A stretch of 64,000 nucleotides of DNA from Duganella sp. sic0402 (GCF_019219065.1 NZ_JAHUWK010000016.1:1-64000), one strand, 5' to 3'. Counted from the stretch's first letter, positions 51,397 through 60,354 are shown. Notes: generated by a model not told the origin, from the letters alone. Made by a program: numbers and translations.

Positions 51397-53336
51397 GCGG
51401 CTGCCTGCACGGCAGGGAAGGTCTGACAGGAAGCGATCTGCAAGTTCGCCGCCACCGTGCCGCTGCGGCCGTCCTCGAATTTCACCTGCGTCTCTATGTA
51501 TTGCGTGACCTTGTCTTGGTAAAGCGCCGCGATCAGCACTGCGTACTTCTCGGCGACGAAGGCGCGGCGTACTTTGCGCGTGCGGGTCAGCTCATCGTCG
51601 TCCGGGTCGAGTTCCTTGTGCAGCACGAGGTAGCGGTGGATTTGCGTGCCGCCCATGCCCGGTTCCGCAGCCAGGCTGGCGTTGACTTGTTCGATGCAGT
51701 CGCGCACCAGATCATAGACAGTGGCCTGCGCGGCCAGGTCGGTGTAGCCGGAGTAGGCGAGGCCACGGCGTTCCACCCAGTTACCCACAGCTTCGATGTC
51801 GATGTTGATGAAGGCGCACACCACGTCGCGCTGGTGGCCGAAAACCACGGCCTCTTTGATAAACGGGAAGAACTTGAGTTTGTTTTCGATGTAGTTGGGG
51901 GCAAAGATTGCGCCGCTGTTCATGCGCCCGACGTCGGCCGCGCGGTCGATAATCTTCAAGTGGCCGTCGCTGTCGAACAGGCCGGCGTCGCCGGTGTGGA
52001 AATAGCCCTGGGCGTCGATGGCGGCACTGGTGGCGTCGGGACGTTTGTAGTAGCAGTCCATCAAGGTTGGTGATTTCACCAATACTTCGCCATTATCGGC
52101 CAGTTTGACCTCCACGCCAGGTGCCGGCAGGCCGACGCTGTCGAACTTGATCTGGCCGTCCGGTTGCAAACAGATATAGGCGCATGTTTCGGTGGAGCCG
52201 TAAAACTGCTTCAGATTGATGCCGATAGAGCGATAGAAGCGGAACAGATCCGGCCCGATCGCGGCGCCGGCGGTGTAGGCGACGCGGATGCGCGACATGC
52301 CCAGCACGTTTTTCAGCGGTCCGTAGATCAGCACTTTGCCCACTGCGTAGCGCAGCCGGTCGGCCAGCGGCACCGGCTTGCTGTCTAAAATTTGCGCACC
52401 GCAGCGGCGCGCCACGTCCATAAAGTAGTGGAACAGGCGTCGCTTGATGGCGCCGGCGTCCTCCATCCGTATCATCACCATGGTCAGCATGTTCTCGAAC
52501 ACGCGCGGCGGAGCGAAGTAATAAGTGGGGCCGATTTCGCGCATATCGGTCATGACTGTTTCGCTGGATTCCGGACAATTGACGGTGAAACCGGCGCTCA
52601 TCGCCTGCGCGAAGGAGAACAGGCAATCGCCCACCCAAGCCATGGGCAGATAGGAAAGAATATCTTCTTTATCAGTCAGGCGTTCGAAGCTGACGCCGCC
52701 GTCGCCGGCTGCCAGCAGTGCGGCGTGGGTCTGGCATACGCCTTTGGGTTTGCCGGTGGTGCCGGAGGTATACAGGATGACGGCGTTATCGCTGCCGCGC
52801 CCTTCCGCGATATTGGCTTCAAAAAAGCCCGGATGGGCTTTATCCCATGCGCTGCCGATTTCCTGCAGCCTGGTGAAAGAAATGAATTCTTGCTGACGAT
52901 AATGCCGCATGCCGCGTTCGTCGTCATAAGCGATATGCCGCAGGTGTGGATAAATAGATTTTAATTCCAGTAATTTATCGACCTGTTCCTGATCTTCGAC
53001 GATGGCGTATTGGATTTCAGCGTTTTCCAGTACATAAGCCATATCGGCGGCGGGTGCATCCTGATAAAGCGGTACAGGCACACCACCCAGACATTGTGCA
53101 GCCAGCATGGACCAATATAAGCGTGGACGGTTATCGCCGATAATTGCCAGATTCATTCCCCGCTGAAAACCGAGCGCAGCCAATCCACACGCCAGGAAGC
53201 GGACTTCGTTATTAACCTGTGCCCAATCCCAGCTTTGCCAAATACCCAGATGCTTTTCACGAAATGCAGGTTTCCCCGGCCTGGTCTGGCCGTGCGCAAG
53301 TAAGCGACGAGGAAAAGTCTCCTGCTCTATTTGCAC
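51393..53336 (-). CDS. Long-chain-type AMP-binding acyl-CoA ligase
   Basis: This 647-residue enzyme is an adenylate-forming ligase of the FadD15/long-chain type. The phosphate loop ILYTSGTTGKPKG, QFYGSTETCAYI and FHTGDAGLFDSDGHLKIIDRAADV are present. It begins with a GTG preceded by GGAG. It is the first gene of an operon that includes a complete Liv-type ABC importer and a second, PaaK-like ligase, so it probably activates an imported carboxylic acid to its CoA thioester. Confidence 0.92.
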   Translation of the reverse strand: MQIEQETFPRRLLAHGQTRPGKPAFREKHLGIWQSWDWAQVNNEVRFLACGLAALGFQRGMNLAIIGDNRPRLYWSMLAAQCLGGVPVPLYQDAPAADMAYVLENAEIQYAIVEDQEQVDKLLELKSIYPHLRHIAYDDERGMRHYRQQEFISFTRLQEIGSAWDKAHPGFFEANIAEGRGSDNAVILYTSGTTGKPKGVCQTHAALLAAGDGGVSFERLTDKEDILSYLPMAWVGDCLFSFAQAMSAGFTVNCPESSETVMTDMREIGPTYYFAPPRVFENMLTMVMIRMEDAGAIKRRLFHYFMDVARRCGAQILDSKPVPLADRLRYAVGKVLIYGPLKNVLGMSRIRVAYTAGAAIGPDLFRFYRSIGINLKQFYGSTETCAYICLQPDGQIKFDSVGLPAPGVEVKLADNGEVLVKSPTLMDCYYKRPDATSAAIDAQGYFHTGDAGLFDSDGHLKIIDRAADVGRMNSGAIFAPNYIENKLKFFPFIKEAVVFGHQRDVVCAFINIDIEAVGNWVERRGLAYSGYTDLAAQATVYDLVRDCIEQVNASLAAEPGMGGTQIHRYLVLHKELDPDDDELTRTRKVRRAFVAEKYAVLIAALYQDKVTQYIETQVKFEDGRSGTVAANLQIASCQTFPAVQAAA

Positions 53337-53488
53337 CAGTGTCTCCGGTTGCGATTTTATTCAGCCATATTAGCGTGCTGCGGCTCAAAACAGGGATTTT
53401 TCCATGGTGCGTCGCAAAAACGTCTGATCGATGCAAACATCTTGCAACTAATTGATTAGCTAAACCAATCTGTTATGAAATCATGCTC

Positions 53489-53513
53489 ATCCATGCTAAA
53501 AATTAGCATGGAT
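53489..53513. repeat. Perfect 11-bp hairpin in AT-rich gap
   Basis: ATCCATGCTAA (53489-53499) and TTAGCATGGAT (53503-53513) pair perfectly around AAA. No T tract follows, so it is not an intrinsic terminator. It could be an operator for the ligase operon, whose start is about 150 bases to the left, or the end of a lost element. Confidence 0.65.
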
Positions 53514-53830
53514 AAGCCAAATTTCGGCGCAACCCTAGCTGTAGAGACAAGATTAGTTGGTGTGGCGTTTCATCAGAGTTACATGAGGACTTTGAATTTT
53601 AACTATGAGCTTTTTCCTAAAAAATCAGCCGAATATTTTTGTATGCATACTCAGATTTTATGCAAATTTTTACAGGGTTTCTTACTGCCATAAGCAAACA
53701 ATACCAAATAATTTTTCTCATTAGATGAAACAACCTGGATGAAAAAAATAAAGGAAAAATTTCAATGGCAATAAATTCATGAACGTCATAGGTGATATTC
53801 TATTCTTTCCGATAATTGGAATCGTAAACC

Positions 53831-54075
53831 ATGGGTAAGAAGCTGGCTTTGGATGAAAAGCGAACTACCAAAAAGGCTGCAATATTGATCGCCAGAAAGG
53901 CTATTTTTGTACTTCGATAAGGAATGGAAAAGGGGTTGCACTGGGATTTGTCATTGATGTGTCCCCTGAATATGCTGCAATTATGGAGAACGGCCGCAGC
54001 CGTTCCATACCCGTCAAAGATAAAGAGTTTTCTCAGCATGTGGCGGACAGCGTGCTTTCTGCGACTAGCAGGTAG
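53831..54075 (+). pseudogene. Possible frameshifted small gene
   Basis: An ATG at 53831 opens a lysine-rich frame of 29 codons that stops at 53918-53920. A second frame continues from about 53920 to a TAG at 54073-54075 and contains a protein-like segment (GFVIDVSPEYAAIMENGRS). Joined by a frameshift they would give about 80 residues. I do not recognise the product. It could also be chance coding potential. Confidence 0.25.
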
Positions 54076-54118
54076 CCCAATCGGAGTATCATACGGACAA
54101 GATATTGAGAACTTTTCC

Positions 54119-55933
54119 ATGGATACTCCAACCTCATCCCAAGTCGCCGAGCGCCTGGCGCTGTTGCGGGCGGCGATGCGCCAGCATCACATCGATGCGC
54201 TGATGATCCCGTCAGCCGATCCGCATCTGTCCGAATACCTGCCCGAGCGCTGGCAGGGCCGCGAATGGGCGTCCGGATTTACCGGTTCGGTCGGCACCTT
54301 CGTCATCACGCCGGAATTCGCCGGCCTGTGGACCGACGCCCGTTACTGGACCCAGGCCGAACAGCAATTGCTGGAAACCGGCATCCAGCTGATGAAGCTG
54401 CCATCCGGCGCCAGCGTACAATATATAGACTGGCTGGCAAGCCACCTGAAATCCGGCCAGACGCTGGCAGTCGACGGCGCGGTGCTGGGCCTGGCCATCG
54501 CCCGCATGCTGCAAAGCGCGCTGGACGCGGCCGACGTCAAGCTGCGCACCGATTTCGATCTGCTGCAGCAAGTCTGGCAAGACCGCCCAGCGCTGCCGGT
54601 GGCGCCGATCTTCGAGCATCTGCCGCCGTATGCGTCGAAAAGCCGCAGCGGCAAGCTGGCTGATTTGCGCGGCGCCATGCAGCAGGCCGGCGCCAGCCGC
54701 CACCTGATGTCGACGCTGGACGATATCGCCTACCTGTTCAATCTGCGTGGCGCCGACGTCAACTTCAACCCGATTTTCCTGTCGCATGCACTGGTCACGC
54801 CTACGCGCGCCACGATTTACGTCGCCGACGGCAAAATCTCGCCCGATTTGCGCGCCGCGCTGGCCGATGAGGGCATCGATGTCGCGCCCTACGAAGCCGC
54901 CGCCGCCGCGCTGGCCGCGCTGCCGGCCGACGCCACCTTGCTGATCGATCCGCGCCGCATCACCTACGGCACCCGCCAGTGGATACCAGCCAAGGTCAAA
55001 GTCATCGAAGCGATCAACCCGACCACGCTGGCCAAGTCGCGCAAGAGCGAGCAGGATGTAATCCACATCCGCGCCACGATGGACCAGGACGGCGCTGCGC
55101 TGTGCGAATTCTTCACCTGGCTGGAGCAGACACTGGCCGATAGCCATCGCGCGCCGCTGACTGAAGTGGAAATCGACCGGCAAATCACCGGCGCCCGCGC
55201 GCGCCGTCCGCACTTCATCAGTCCAAGCTTTGCAACCATCGCCGGCTTCGGCGCCAACGGCGCCATCATGCATTACCGCGCCACAGAGGCGCGCCACGCC
55301 ACCATCGAAGGCAACGGCCTGCTGCTGATCGATTCCGGCGGCCAGTACCTGGGCGGCACCACCGACATCACCCGGGTGGTGGCGGTCGGCCGCATCACTG
55401 AGGAACACCGCCGCGATTTCACGCTGGTACTGAAGGGGATGATTGCCTTGTCTGCGACCCGCTTCCCGCGCGGGACCAAGTCGCCGATGCTGGACGCCAT
55501 CGCCCGCGCGCCGCTGTGGGCGGAAGGACTGGACTTCGGTCATGGCACCGGTCACGGCGTCGGCTACTTCCTGAACGTGCATGAAGGCCCGCAATCAATC
55601 TCGCCATCGGCCATGCCGGAGCCGCACACCGCGATGGAGCCGGGCATGATCACTTCCATCGAGCCGGGCCTGTACCGGCCGGGGCGCTGGGGCATCCGCA
55701 TTGAGAACCTGGTGCTTAACCGCCCAGCCGGCCAGACCGAGTTTGGCGAATTCCTGAATTTTGAGACATTAACCATGTGCCCGATCGACACCCGCTGCAT
55801 CGAAACCGCGCTGCTGCGCGACGACGAGAAGCGCTGGCTCAACGATTACCACGCCACGGTGCGCAAGCGCCTGTCGCCGCTGCTGTCCGGCGACGCGCTG
55901 GCGTGGCTGCACACACGAACGGAGGCTGTATGA
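54119..55933 (+). CDS. pepP: Xaa-Pro aminopeptidase (M24 family, long form)
   Basis: This 604-residue peptidase removes N-terminal residues that precede proline. It is the long, three-domain form: two creatinase-like N-terminal domains and a C-terminal pita-bread domain. The five metal ligands can be seen in LLIDSGGQY, TTDITR, GHGTGHGVGYF, SIEPGLY and IRIENLV. The open frame extends to 53924, but the ATG at 54119 fits the family. Its stop overlaps the next start by four bases. Confidence 0.93.
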   Translation: MDTPTSSQVAERLALLRAAMRQHHIDALMIPSADPHLSEYLPERWQGREWASGFTGSVGTFVITPEFAGLWTDARYWTQAEQQLLETGIQLMKLPSGASVQYIDWLASHLKSGQTLAVDGAVLGLAIARMLQSALDAADVKLRTDFDLLQQVWQDRPALPVAPIFEHLPPYASKSRSGKLADLRGAMQQAGASRHLMSTLDDIAYLFNLRGADVNFNPIFLSHALVTPTRATIYVADGKISPDLRAALADEGIDVAPYEAAAAALAALPADATLLIDPRRITYGTRQWIPAKVKVIEAINPTTLAKSRKSEQDVIHIRATMDQDGAALCEFFTWLEQTLADSHRAPLTEVEIDRQITGARARRPHFISPSFATIAGFGANGAIMHYRATEARHATIEGNGLLLIDSGGQYLGGTTDITRVVAVGRITEEHRRDFTLVLKGMIALSATRFPRGTKSPMLDAIARAPLWAEGLDFGHGTGHGVGYFLNVHEGPQSISPSAMPEPHTAMEPGMITSIEPGLYRPGRWGIRIENLVLNRPAGQTEFGEFLNFETLTMCPIDTRCIETALLRDDEKRWLNDYHATVRKRLSPLLSGDALAWLHTRTEAV

Positions 55934-56181
55934 GTGGACGCGCAACCCGCGCTACATCGGCGATTGATCGCCTGAAGCGCCGCACCGGCAACGAGAAATA
56001 CTCGATGTCAGTCACTGGCAATGGCCATTTCTTCCTGTCCGAGGGCGCCGGCAATCCGCCGCTGAACGCGCCGATGGAGCTGGATGAATTTGTCGCTTTC
56101 GTCAATGGCATCGCGCCGCTGGCGCCCAAACGCGTCAGCAAGCTGGATATCGCTTTCGAAAAACAGCTCATTAAAAAATAA
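55930..56181 (+). CDS. Small protein of unknown function coupled to pepP
   Basis: This 83-residue protein starts inside the pepP stop codon (ATGA), which supports it as a real, coupled gene. It is basic at the N-terminus (SGRATRATSAIDRLKRRTG) and contains FFLSEGAGNPPLNAPMELDEFVAFVNG. It has no signal peptide or membrane helix. I do not recognise the family. It is 15 bases from the mgtC-like gene. Confidence 0.7.
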   Translation: MSGRATRATSAIDRLKRRTGNEKYSMSVTGNGHFFLSEGAGNPPLNAPMELDEFVAFVNGIAPLAPKRVSKLDIAFEKQLIKK

Positions 56182-56196
56182 CAGAAAGGGGCGTGT

Positions 56197-56943
56197 ATGC
56201 CCGCCATTGAATTCCTGCAGGCTTACTGGTCGCATTCCGAAATCGCCACCAACGCGGTGATTTTGCTGAATCTGCTGGGCGCCTTGGTACTGGGCCTGCT
56301 GGTGGGCTATGAGCGTTCTTACCACGGCCGCGCGGCCGGCATGCGCACTTATGGCCTGGTGTGCATGGCGTCTGCCGCGCTGACGGTGATCGGTGGCTAT
56401 CCTGGCCACTGGTTTGGCGGCCATGTGTCGACCTATCTGGTGAACTCCGATCCGACCCGCATCGTGCAGGGCATCGTCACCGGCATCGGTTTCCTCGGCG
56501 CCGGCGTCATCATGCGCGAAGGTTTTAACATCAGCGGCCTGACCACTGCCGCGTCGATCTGGGCGTCGTCGGTGATCGGCGTCATGGTCGGTGTCGGGTT
56601 TTATTTGGGCGCGATGGGCCTGGCGCTGCTGTGCGCGGGTTCGATGATCTTTTTGACCAAGGTGGAAGCCTGGCTGCCGTCGCGCCACGCGATCGCCATC
56701 ACCATGCGCTTCAAGGCTGGCTATAGGCCGCAGGAGCCGGCGTTGAGGGCGATGGCCGCGCAGCGCGGCTATGAAATCGCCGGCGGCTCGCTGATGATCG
56801 GTAGCGATGGCGGCATGCAGGAGTGGCGCTTTGTCGCCATCGCCTTCAGCAAGCGCAGCGGCGCGCCGATGGCGGTACTGTCGGCGGAACTGGCCGAGTT
56901 CGAGGGCATCCACAGCTTCCAGCTTACCCATGCACGCAACTGA
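56197..56943 (+). CDS. MgtC/SapB family membrane protein
   Basis: This 248-residue protein has the MgtC N-terminal domain of about four helices, with the signature GLLVGYERSYHGRAAGMRT and GIGFLGAGVIMREGFNISGLTTAASIW. A soluble C-terminal domain (about residues 165-245) follows. MgtC proteins support growth at low magnesium and can inhibit the F1Fo ATP synthase in some pathogens. No magnesium-sensing leader is visible upstream, and the gene lies in a tight operon. Confidence 0.92.
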   Translation: MPAIEFLQAYWSHSEIATNAVILLNLLGALVLGLLVGYERSYHGRAAGMRTYGLVCMASAALTVIGGYPGHWFGGHVSTYLVNSDPTRIVQGIVTGIGFLGAGVIMREGFNISGLTTAASIWASSVIGVMVGVGFYLGAMGLALLCAGSMIFLTKVEAWLPSRHAIAITMRFKAGYRPQEPALRAMAAQRGYEIAGGSLMIGSDGGMQEWRFVAIAFSKRSGAPMAVLSAELAEFEGIHSFQLTHARN

Positions 56944-56944
56944 T

Positions 56945-57520
56945 ATGAATACACAAGCACAGGCAGTGTTGGATTTCTGGTTTGGCGGCACGCTGCCGCG
57001 CAAGGAATGGTTCCAGAAGAGCGATAGCTTCGACCGCGAGATTGAACAGCGCTTCGGTGCGCAGATCGAGCAGGCGCTGGAAGGCGGCCTGCATGCCTGG
57101 GACGCCGACGGCCCGCGCGCCGCGCTGGCGCGGATCCTGGTGCTGGATCAGTTCTGCCGCAATGTCTACCGTGATACGCCGCTGTCCTTCGCTGGCGACC
57201 ATCAGGCGCTGGCAGCCGCGCTGGACATGATCGACGCTGGCGAAGACCAGACCCTGGCGCCATTTGAGCGCGCCTTCGTCTATCTGCCGCTGGAGCATGC
57301 GGAGGACTTGGCGATGCAGGAGCAGGCGGTGGCGCTGTTCACCCGTCTGGCCGAAGCGGAAGCGGGCGATGAGGCCATCGCCGGCATGCTGGATTACGCC
57401 AGGCGCCATCGCGATGTGATCAAGCGCTTCGGCCGTTTCCCGCACCGTAATGACATTTTGCAGCGCGCTTCCACGCCTGCCGAACAGGAATTCCTCAAGC
57501 AGCCGGGATCGAGGTTCTGA
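56945..57520 (+). CDS. DUF924 family protein
   Basis: This 191-residue helical protein is a DUF924 member with the start AVLDFWFGG and the ILVLDQFCRNVYRDTPLSFAGD and FVYLPLEHAED motifs. The fold is TPR-like and the function is unknown. No clear ribosome-binding site is seen before the ATG at 56945; an ATG at 56930 would overlap mgtC and is an alternative start. Its stop overlaps the next gene. Confidence 0.9.
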   Translation: MNTQAQAVLDFWFGGTLPRKEWFQKSDSFDREIEQRFGAQIEQALEGGLHAWDADGPRAALARILVLDQFCRNVYRDTPLSFAGDHQALAAALDMIDAGEDQTLAPFERAFVYLPLEHAEDLAMQEQAVALFTRLAEAEAGDEAIAGMLDYARRHRDVIKRFGRFPHRNDILQRASTPAEQEFLKQPGSRF

Positions 57521-58347
57521 TGGCGGCGACCTTGAACCTGATCGGCGCCGGCCATGTGGGCCGCGTGCTGGGCAGGCTGTTCGCGCAGCGCAGTGTGTTT
57601 AACATCCAGCAGGTGCTGACGCGTTCGCCGGCTTCGGCGCAGCAGGCAGTGGACTTTATCGGCGCTGGCAGCGCGGTGGCAGCGTACGAGCAGCTGCAAG
57701 CGGCAGCCGTGCATGTGCTGGCGGTCGGCGACGATCAGATCGGACCGGCCTGCGAGGCGCTGGCGCGCGCCGTGCCGCTACAGGGCAGCATTGTGTTCCA
57801 TTGCAGTGGCGCGCTGGCTTCCGACCGTCTCCAGGCCGCGCGTGACGCCGGCGCCCTGGTCGCCAGCGTGCATCCGATCCGCAGCTTTGCCGATCCGGCA
57901 GTGGTCGCTGCACAATTTTCAGGCACGTTCTGCGGCATCGAAGGCGACCCCGGCGCGCTGGCGGTGCTGACGCCGGCCTTGCAGGCGATCGGCGCGCAGC
58001 CGGTGCCGATCAACGCCGAGGCCAAGACCGTGTATCACGCGGCGGCGGTCTTCGCCAGCAATTACCTGGTGACCGTCCTGGACGCCGCGCTGCGCGCCTA
58101 CCAGGCGGCGGGCATTCCGGAACCGGTGGCGCGGCAGCTGGCGCAGCCCTTGGCCAGCGAATCGATGAACAATGTGTTCCGCCTCGGTGCGGCGGCCGCG
58201 CTCAGCGGGCCGATTGCGCGCGGCGACCTGGCGACCGTGGCGCGCCAGCAGCAGGCGGTGACGCAATGGGATGAGGGGACCGGAGCGTTGTATCAGGCTC
58301 TTGTCGCTCCGACTACAGATCTGGCGGCGCGAAAACGGCGGAAATAG
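57520..58347 (+). CDS. DUF2520 Rossmann-fold protein
   Basis: This 275-residue protein has an N-terminal nucleotide-binding fold (LIGAGHVGRVLGRLF, GAGHVG loop) and a C-terminal DUF2520 helical domain containing KTVYHAAAVFASNYLVTVL. The arrangement resembles 6-phosphogluconate and ketopantoate-type dehydrogenases. The substrate is unknown. It starts on the last base of the preceding stop (TGATG), making a coupled run from pepP to here. Confidence 0.9.
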   Translation: MAATLNLIGAGHVGRVLGRLFAQRSVFNIQQVLTRSPASAQQAVDFIGAGSAVAAYEQLQAAAVHVLAVGDDQIGPACEALARAVPLQGSIVFHCSGALASDRLQAARDAGALVASVHPIRSFADPAVVAAQFSGTFCGIEGDPGALAVLTPALQAIGAQPVPINAEAKTVYHAAAVFASNYLVTVLDAALRAYQAAGIPEPVARQLAQPLASESMNNVFRLGAAAALSGPIARGDLATVARQQQAVTQWDEGTGALYQALVAPTTDLAARKRRK

Positions 58348-58410
58348 CGCTTCTGTGCTTATCTCCGTGCAAATTATTCCTTAACAACTATATTTCAAGT
58401 AGATGATTTT

Positions 58411-58425
58411 GTTGTCCGGGACAAC
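58411..58425. promoter_or_regulatory. Perfect 15-base dyad in AT-rich spacer
   Basis: GTTGTCC (58411-58417) and GGACAAC (58419-58425) are perfectly symmetrical around one G. The dyad lies in a 230-base AT-rich spacer, about 155 bases ahead of the next start, and looks like a repressor operator. No cognate regulator is encoded adjacent. Confidence 0.45.
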
Positions 58426-58578
58426 GGTTTGCAGTCGTAATGCTACGAATTCACAAATAAAGTGTGGGATTAGTCGACAAACCACGCGTTTAGCAATAAG
58501 CTTGTTTCTTAGAATGTTTTCTACAAGAATCAATATATTAGCTAACCGGCGCCAAATTTGCACAGTAGGGGTAAGAAC

Positions 58579-58941
58579 ATGTTATTTCTGAAAAGTACGA
58601 CCGTCACCAAAGCGCCAGGCATTTACGATGTGGATATCGCAGCCAAGCCGCCTGGCAAAACCTTTGGCGTGTTCCTGGCGACCGATCCGGACAATCCGCC
58701 AACCGAAGTGCTGGCGCAACTGGCCGCACTCGGCTTCAAGCAGACCTATAGCGGCGGCTACACCCACAAAGATCGCGGCAAGGTACTGGACCTGCACTTC
58801 CAGAAAGCCGGCACCGACCTGTTCGAAGGCTGGAAAGCTGAAGAACTGGAAGCCAATATGGCCGCCATCACCGCGCTGTTCAGCGGCATCGGCATCACCA
58901 TCGCGCCACGCGTGATGAGCCTCGCTGAAGCCTACGCTTAA
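58579..58941 (+). CDS. Protein of unknown function (120 aa)
   Basis: This 120-residue cytosolic-looking protein is not recognised. It contains YDVDIAAKPPGKTFGVFLATD and ends in a helix-rich part. The ATG at 58579 is preferred over a TTG at 58558 because AGGGG lies 8 bases upstream. It stands alone, preceded by an AT-rich 230-base spacer with a symmetrical dyad, so it may have its own regulated promoter. It is convergent with the oxidoreductase, with one base between stops. Confidence 0.6.
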   Translation: MLFLKSTTVTKAPGIYDVDIAAKPPGKTFGVFLATDPDNPPTEVLAQLAALGFKQTYSGGYTHKDRGKVLDLHFQKAGTDLFEGWKAEELEANMAAITALFSGIGITIAPRVMSLAEAYA

Positions 58942-58942
58942 T

Positions 58943-59527
58943 CTAAGTCCTCACCTCGATGTGATAGAGCGCCCACGGCGCGCCACCGTAACGTCCCGCC
59001 AGCGGGATGGCGGCCAGCTCAGGCACTCTGTCCGCATCGCATAAGGCCCACAACGGCCCCAGCCCGCCCAGTGCCATCGGTGTGCCATCCATCTGGGTGG
59101 CGACGATCCAGCGCTGCGCGCGTGCTTGCGCGACCGTGACCGCAGCCGCATAACCATCCACCGCCCGCAGTATCAGCCTGGTGTCGTCGCGCAGTGCCGC
59201 GCCGGCCGCCTGCATCACGTCCAGCAGCAGCGGGCCGCGCAGAGTGTGCGGCTTGGCGTCGTATTCCAGCGTCGGCTTGATGGTGACGGCCGGCAGCGCC
59301 GCCAGCGCAGCGTAATCGAAAGCGTGCGCCTTTTCAAAATCGATTTTCTGCTTGGCCATCATCACATCGCGCGCCGGGTCGAACTTGCCGCGATTGGGCT
59401 TGCTGATGGCGCCGGTCACGGTCAGCAGGGCAGGGCCGGCTGGCGCGGCGGCATGCGCCGGCAAGGTAGTGGACAAGCCGGACAGGCCGGCCAAGGCCGC
59501 CGTGCCGAGGAACTGGCGTTTCTTCAT
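58943..59527 (-). CDS. Exported molybdopterin-oxidoreductase-fold protein lacking the Mo cysteine
   Basis: This 194-residue protein has a Tat-like N-terminus (MKKRQFLGTAALAGLSG, cleavage after about PAHA) and then a sulfite-oxidase (SUOX) fold pattern (TVTGAI..., LRGPLLLDVMQAAGA, WALCDADRVPEL). The only cysteine is far downstream of the position where the fold's molybdenum-ligating cysteine is expected. It is therefore probably a non-catalytic or differently functioning member. Such proteins often sit with heme or transmembrane genes, but none is here. Confidence 0.8.
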   Translation of the reverse strand: MKKRQFLGTAALAGLSGLSTTLPAHAAAPAGPALLTVTGAISKPNRGKFDPARDVMMAKQKIDFEKAHAFDYAALAALPAVTIKPTLEYDAKPHTLRGPLLLDVMQAAGAALRDDTRLILRAVDGYAAAVTVAQARAQRWIVATQMDGTPMALGGLGPLWALCDADRVPELAAIPLAGRYGGAPWALYHIEVRT

Positions 59528-59570
59528 GCGGGGAACTCCGTGAATGCGTAGTGCCGGTATCATACCGTGC

Positions 59571-60170
59571 ATGGACTTATTTGCCGACGACCACGCCCTC
59601 ACTTCCATCCCCATTGATGATGGCAAGCTATGGTTCCAGCAGCGGCTGGCGCTGGATCTGGCGCCGGATGAGGTGATGCGCCGGCTGGTACAGGAAACCG
59701 GCTGGCGCCACGAGGACATCCAGGTCTGGGGAAAACTGCACAAGCAGCCGCGCCTGTCGGCCTGGCATGGCGAGGCCAGCTACCGCTATTCCGGCAAAAC
59801 TTTCCACCCGCAGCCATTCACGGCCTTGCAGCTGCACATCAAACAGGCAGTGGAGCGCGCCACAGGCCGTCAGTTCAACAGCGTGCTGCTCAACTATTAC
59901 CGCGATGAGCGCGACAGCATGGGCTTCCACGCCGATGATGAACGCGAGCTGGGGCCGGAACCCGCCATTGCTTCGGTCAGCTTCGGCGCGCCGCGCACGT
60001 TTATCCTCAAGCATCGCGATCTGCCCAAAACCGTCAAGCTGGCGCTGGGCGACGGCTGCCTGCTGCTGATGGCTGGCGCCTTGCAGCAGCATTGGCTGCA
60101 CGGCATCAACAAGGAGCGGGGAGCGCGCGGGCCACGTATCAACCTGACTTTCCGAAAAATTTTAAGCTAG
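59571..60170 (+). CDS. alkB: AlkB-like 2-oxoglutarate/Fe(II) dioxygenase
   Basis: This 199-residue enzyme has the AlkB dioxygenase core. The iron ligands are H120 and D122 in GFHADDE and H177 in QQHWLHGINK; R189, N191 and R195 in PRINLTFR bind 2-oxoglutarate. It is of the short, ALKBH2/3-like bacterial type that demethylates alkylated nucleic acids. The ATG at 59571 is preferred over the upstream start at 59544. No ada gene lies nearby. Confidence 0.92.
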   Translation: MDLFADDHALTSIPIDDGKLWFQQRLALDLAPDEVMRRLVQETGWRHEDIQVWGKLHKQPRLSAWHGEASYRYSGKTFHPQPFTALQLHIKQAVERATGRQFNSVLLNYYRDERDSMGFHADDERELGPEPAIASVSFGAPRTFILKHRDLPKTVKLALGDGCLLLMAGALQQHWLHGINKERGARGPRINLTFRKILS

Positions 60171-60354
60171 TCTTAAGTTTGGCGCATCTTGAAATTTGCC
60201 AATGATCGTTTGGCTTACATCTCGTCACACTTCTTACTAATTCGGTCGTGACGGCTGTTGGTTCGAGTGCTATCTTGGACACATCGCAATTCAATAGTAA
60301 CTGCGATCCCAAGCAAGACCACTTGTATTAACCATTTGCTGAAAGATCAAAATC

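Larger units (their letters stand above)
53337..54118. other. AT-rich intergenic region with no confident gene
   Basis: This 780-base gap has a clearly lower GC content than its neighbours and holds only short, unconvincing open frames. The left part should contain the promoter of the minus-strand ligase operon and the right part the promoter of pepP. A strong hairpin lies at 53489-53513. A possible broken gene lies at 53831-54075 and is listed separately. The base composition suggests acquired or decayed DNA; that is inference. Confidence 0.6.

Noticed and set aside
53475..53693. Plus-strand 72-aa open frame beside the 53489 hairpin
   Set aside because: The hairpin lies inside it, no ribosome-binding site is visible, and the translation has no coherent domain or signal.
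53800..54120. Minus-strand 106-aa open frame in the AT-rich gap
   Set aside because: It lacks a ribosome-binding site and family-like pattern, and runs antisense to the pepP leader and the possible broken gene. Composition alone explains it.
56197..56943. Magnesium riboswitch leader upstream of mgtC
   Set aside because: Only 15 bases separate it from the preceding gene, so there is no room for a leader structure.
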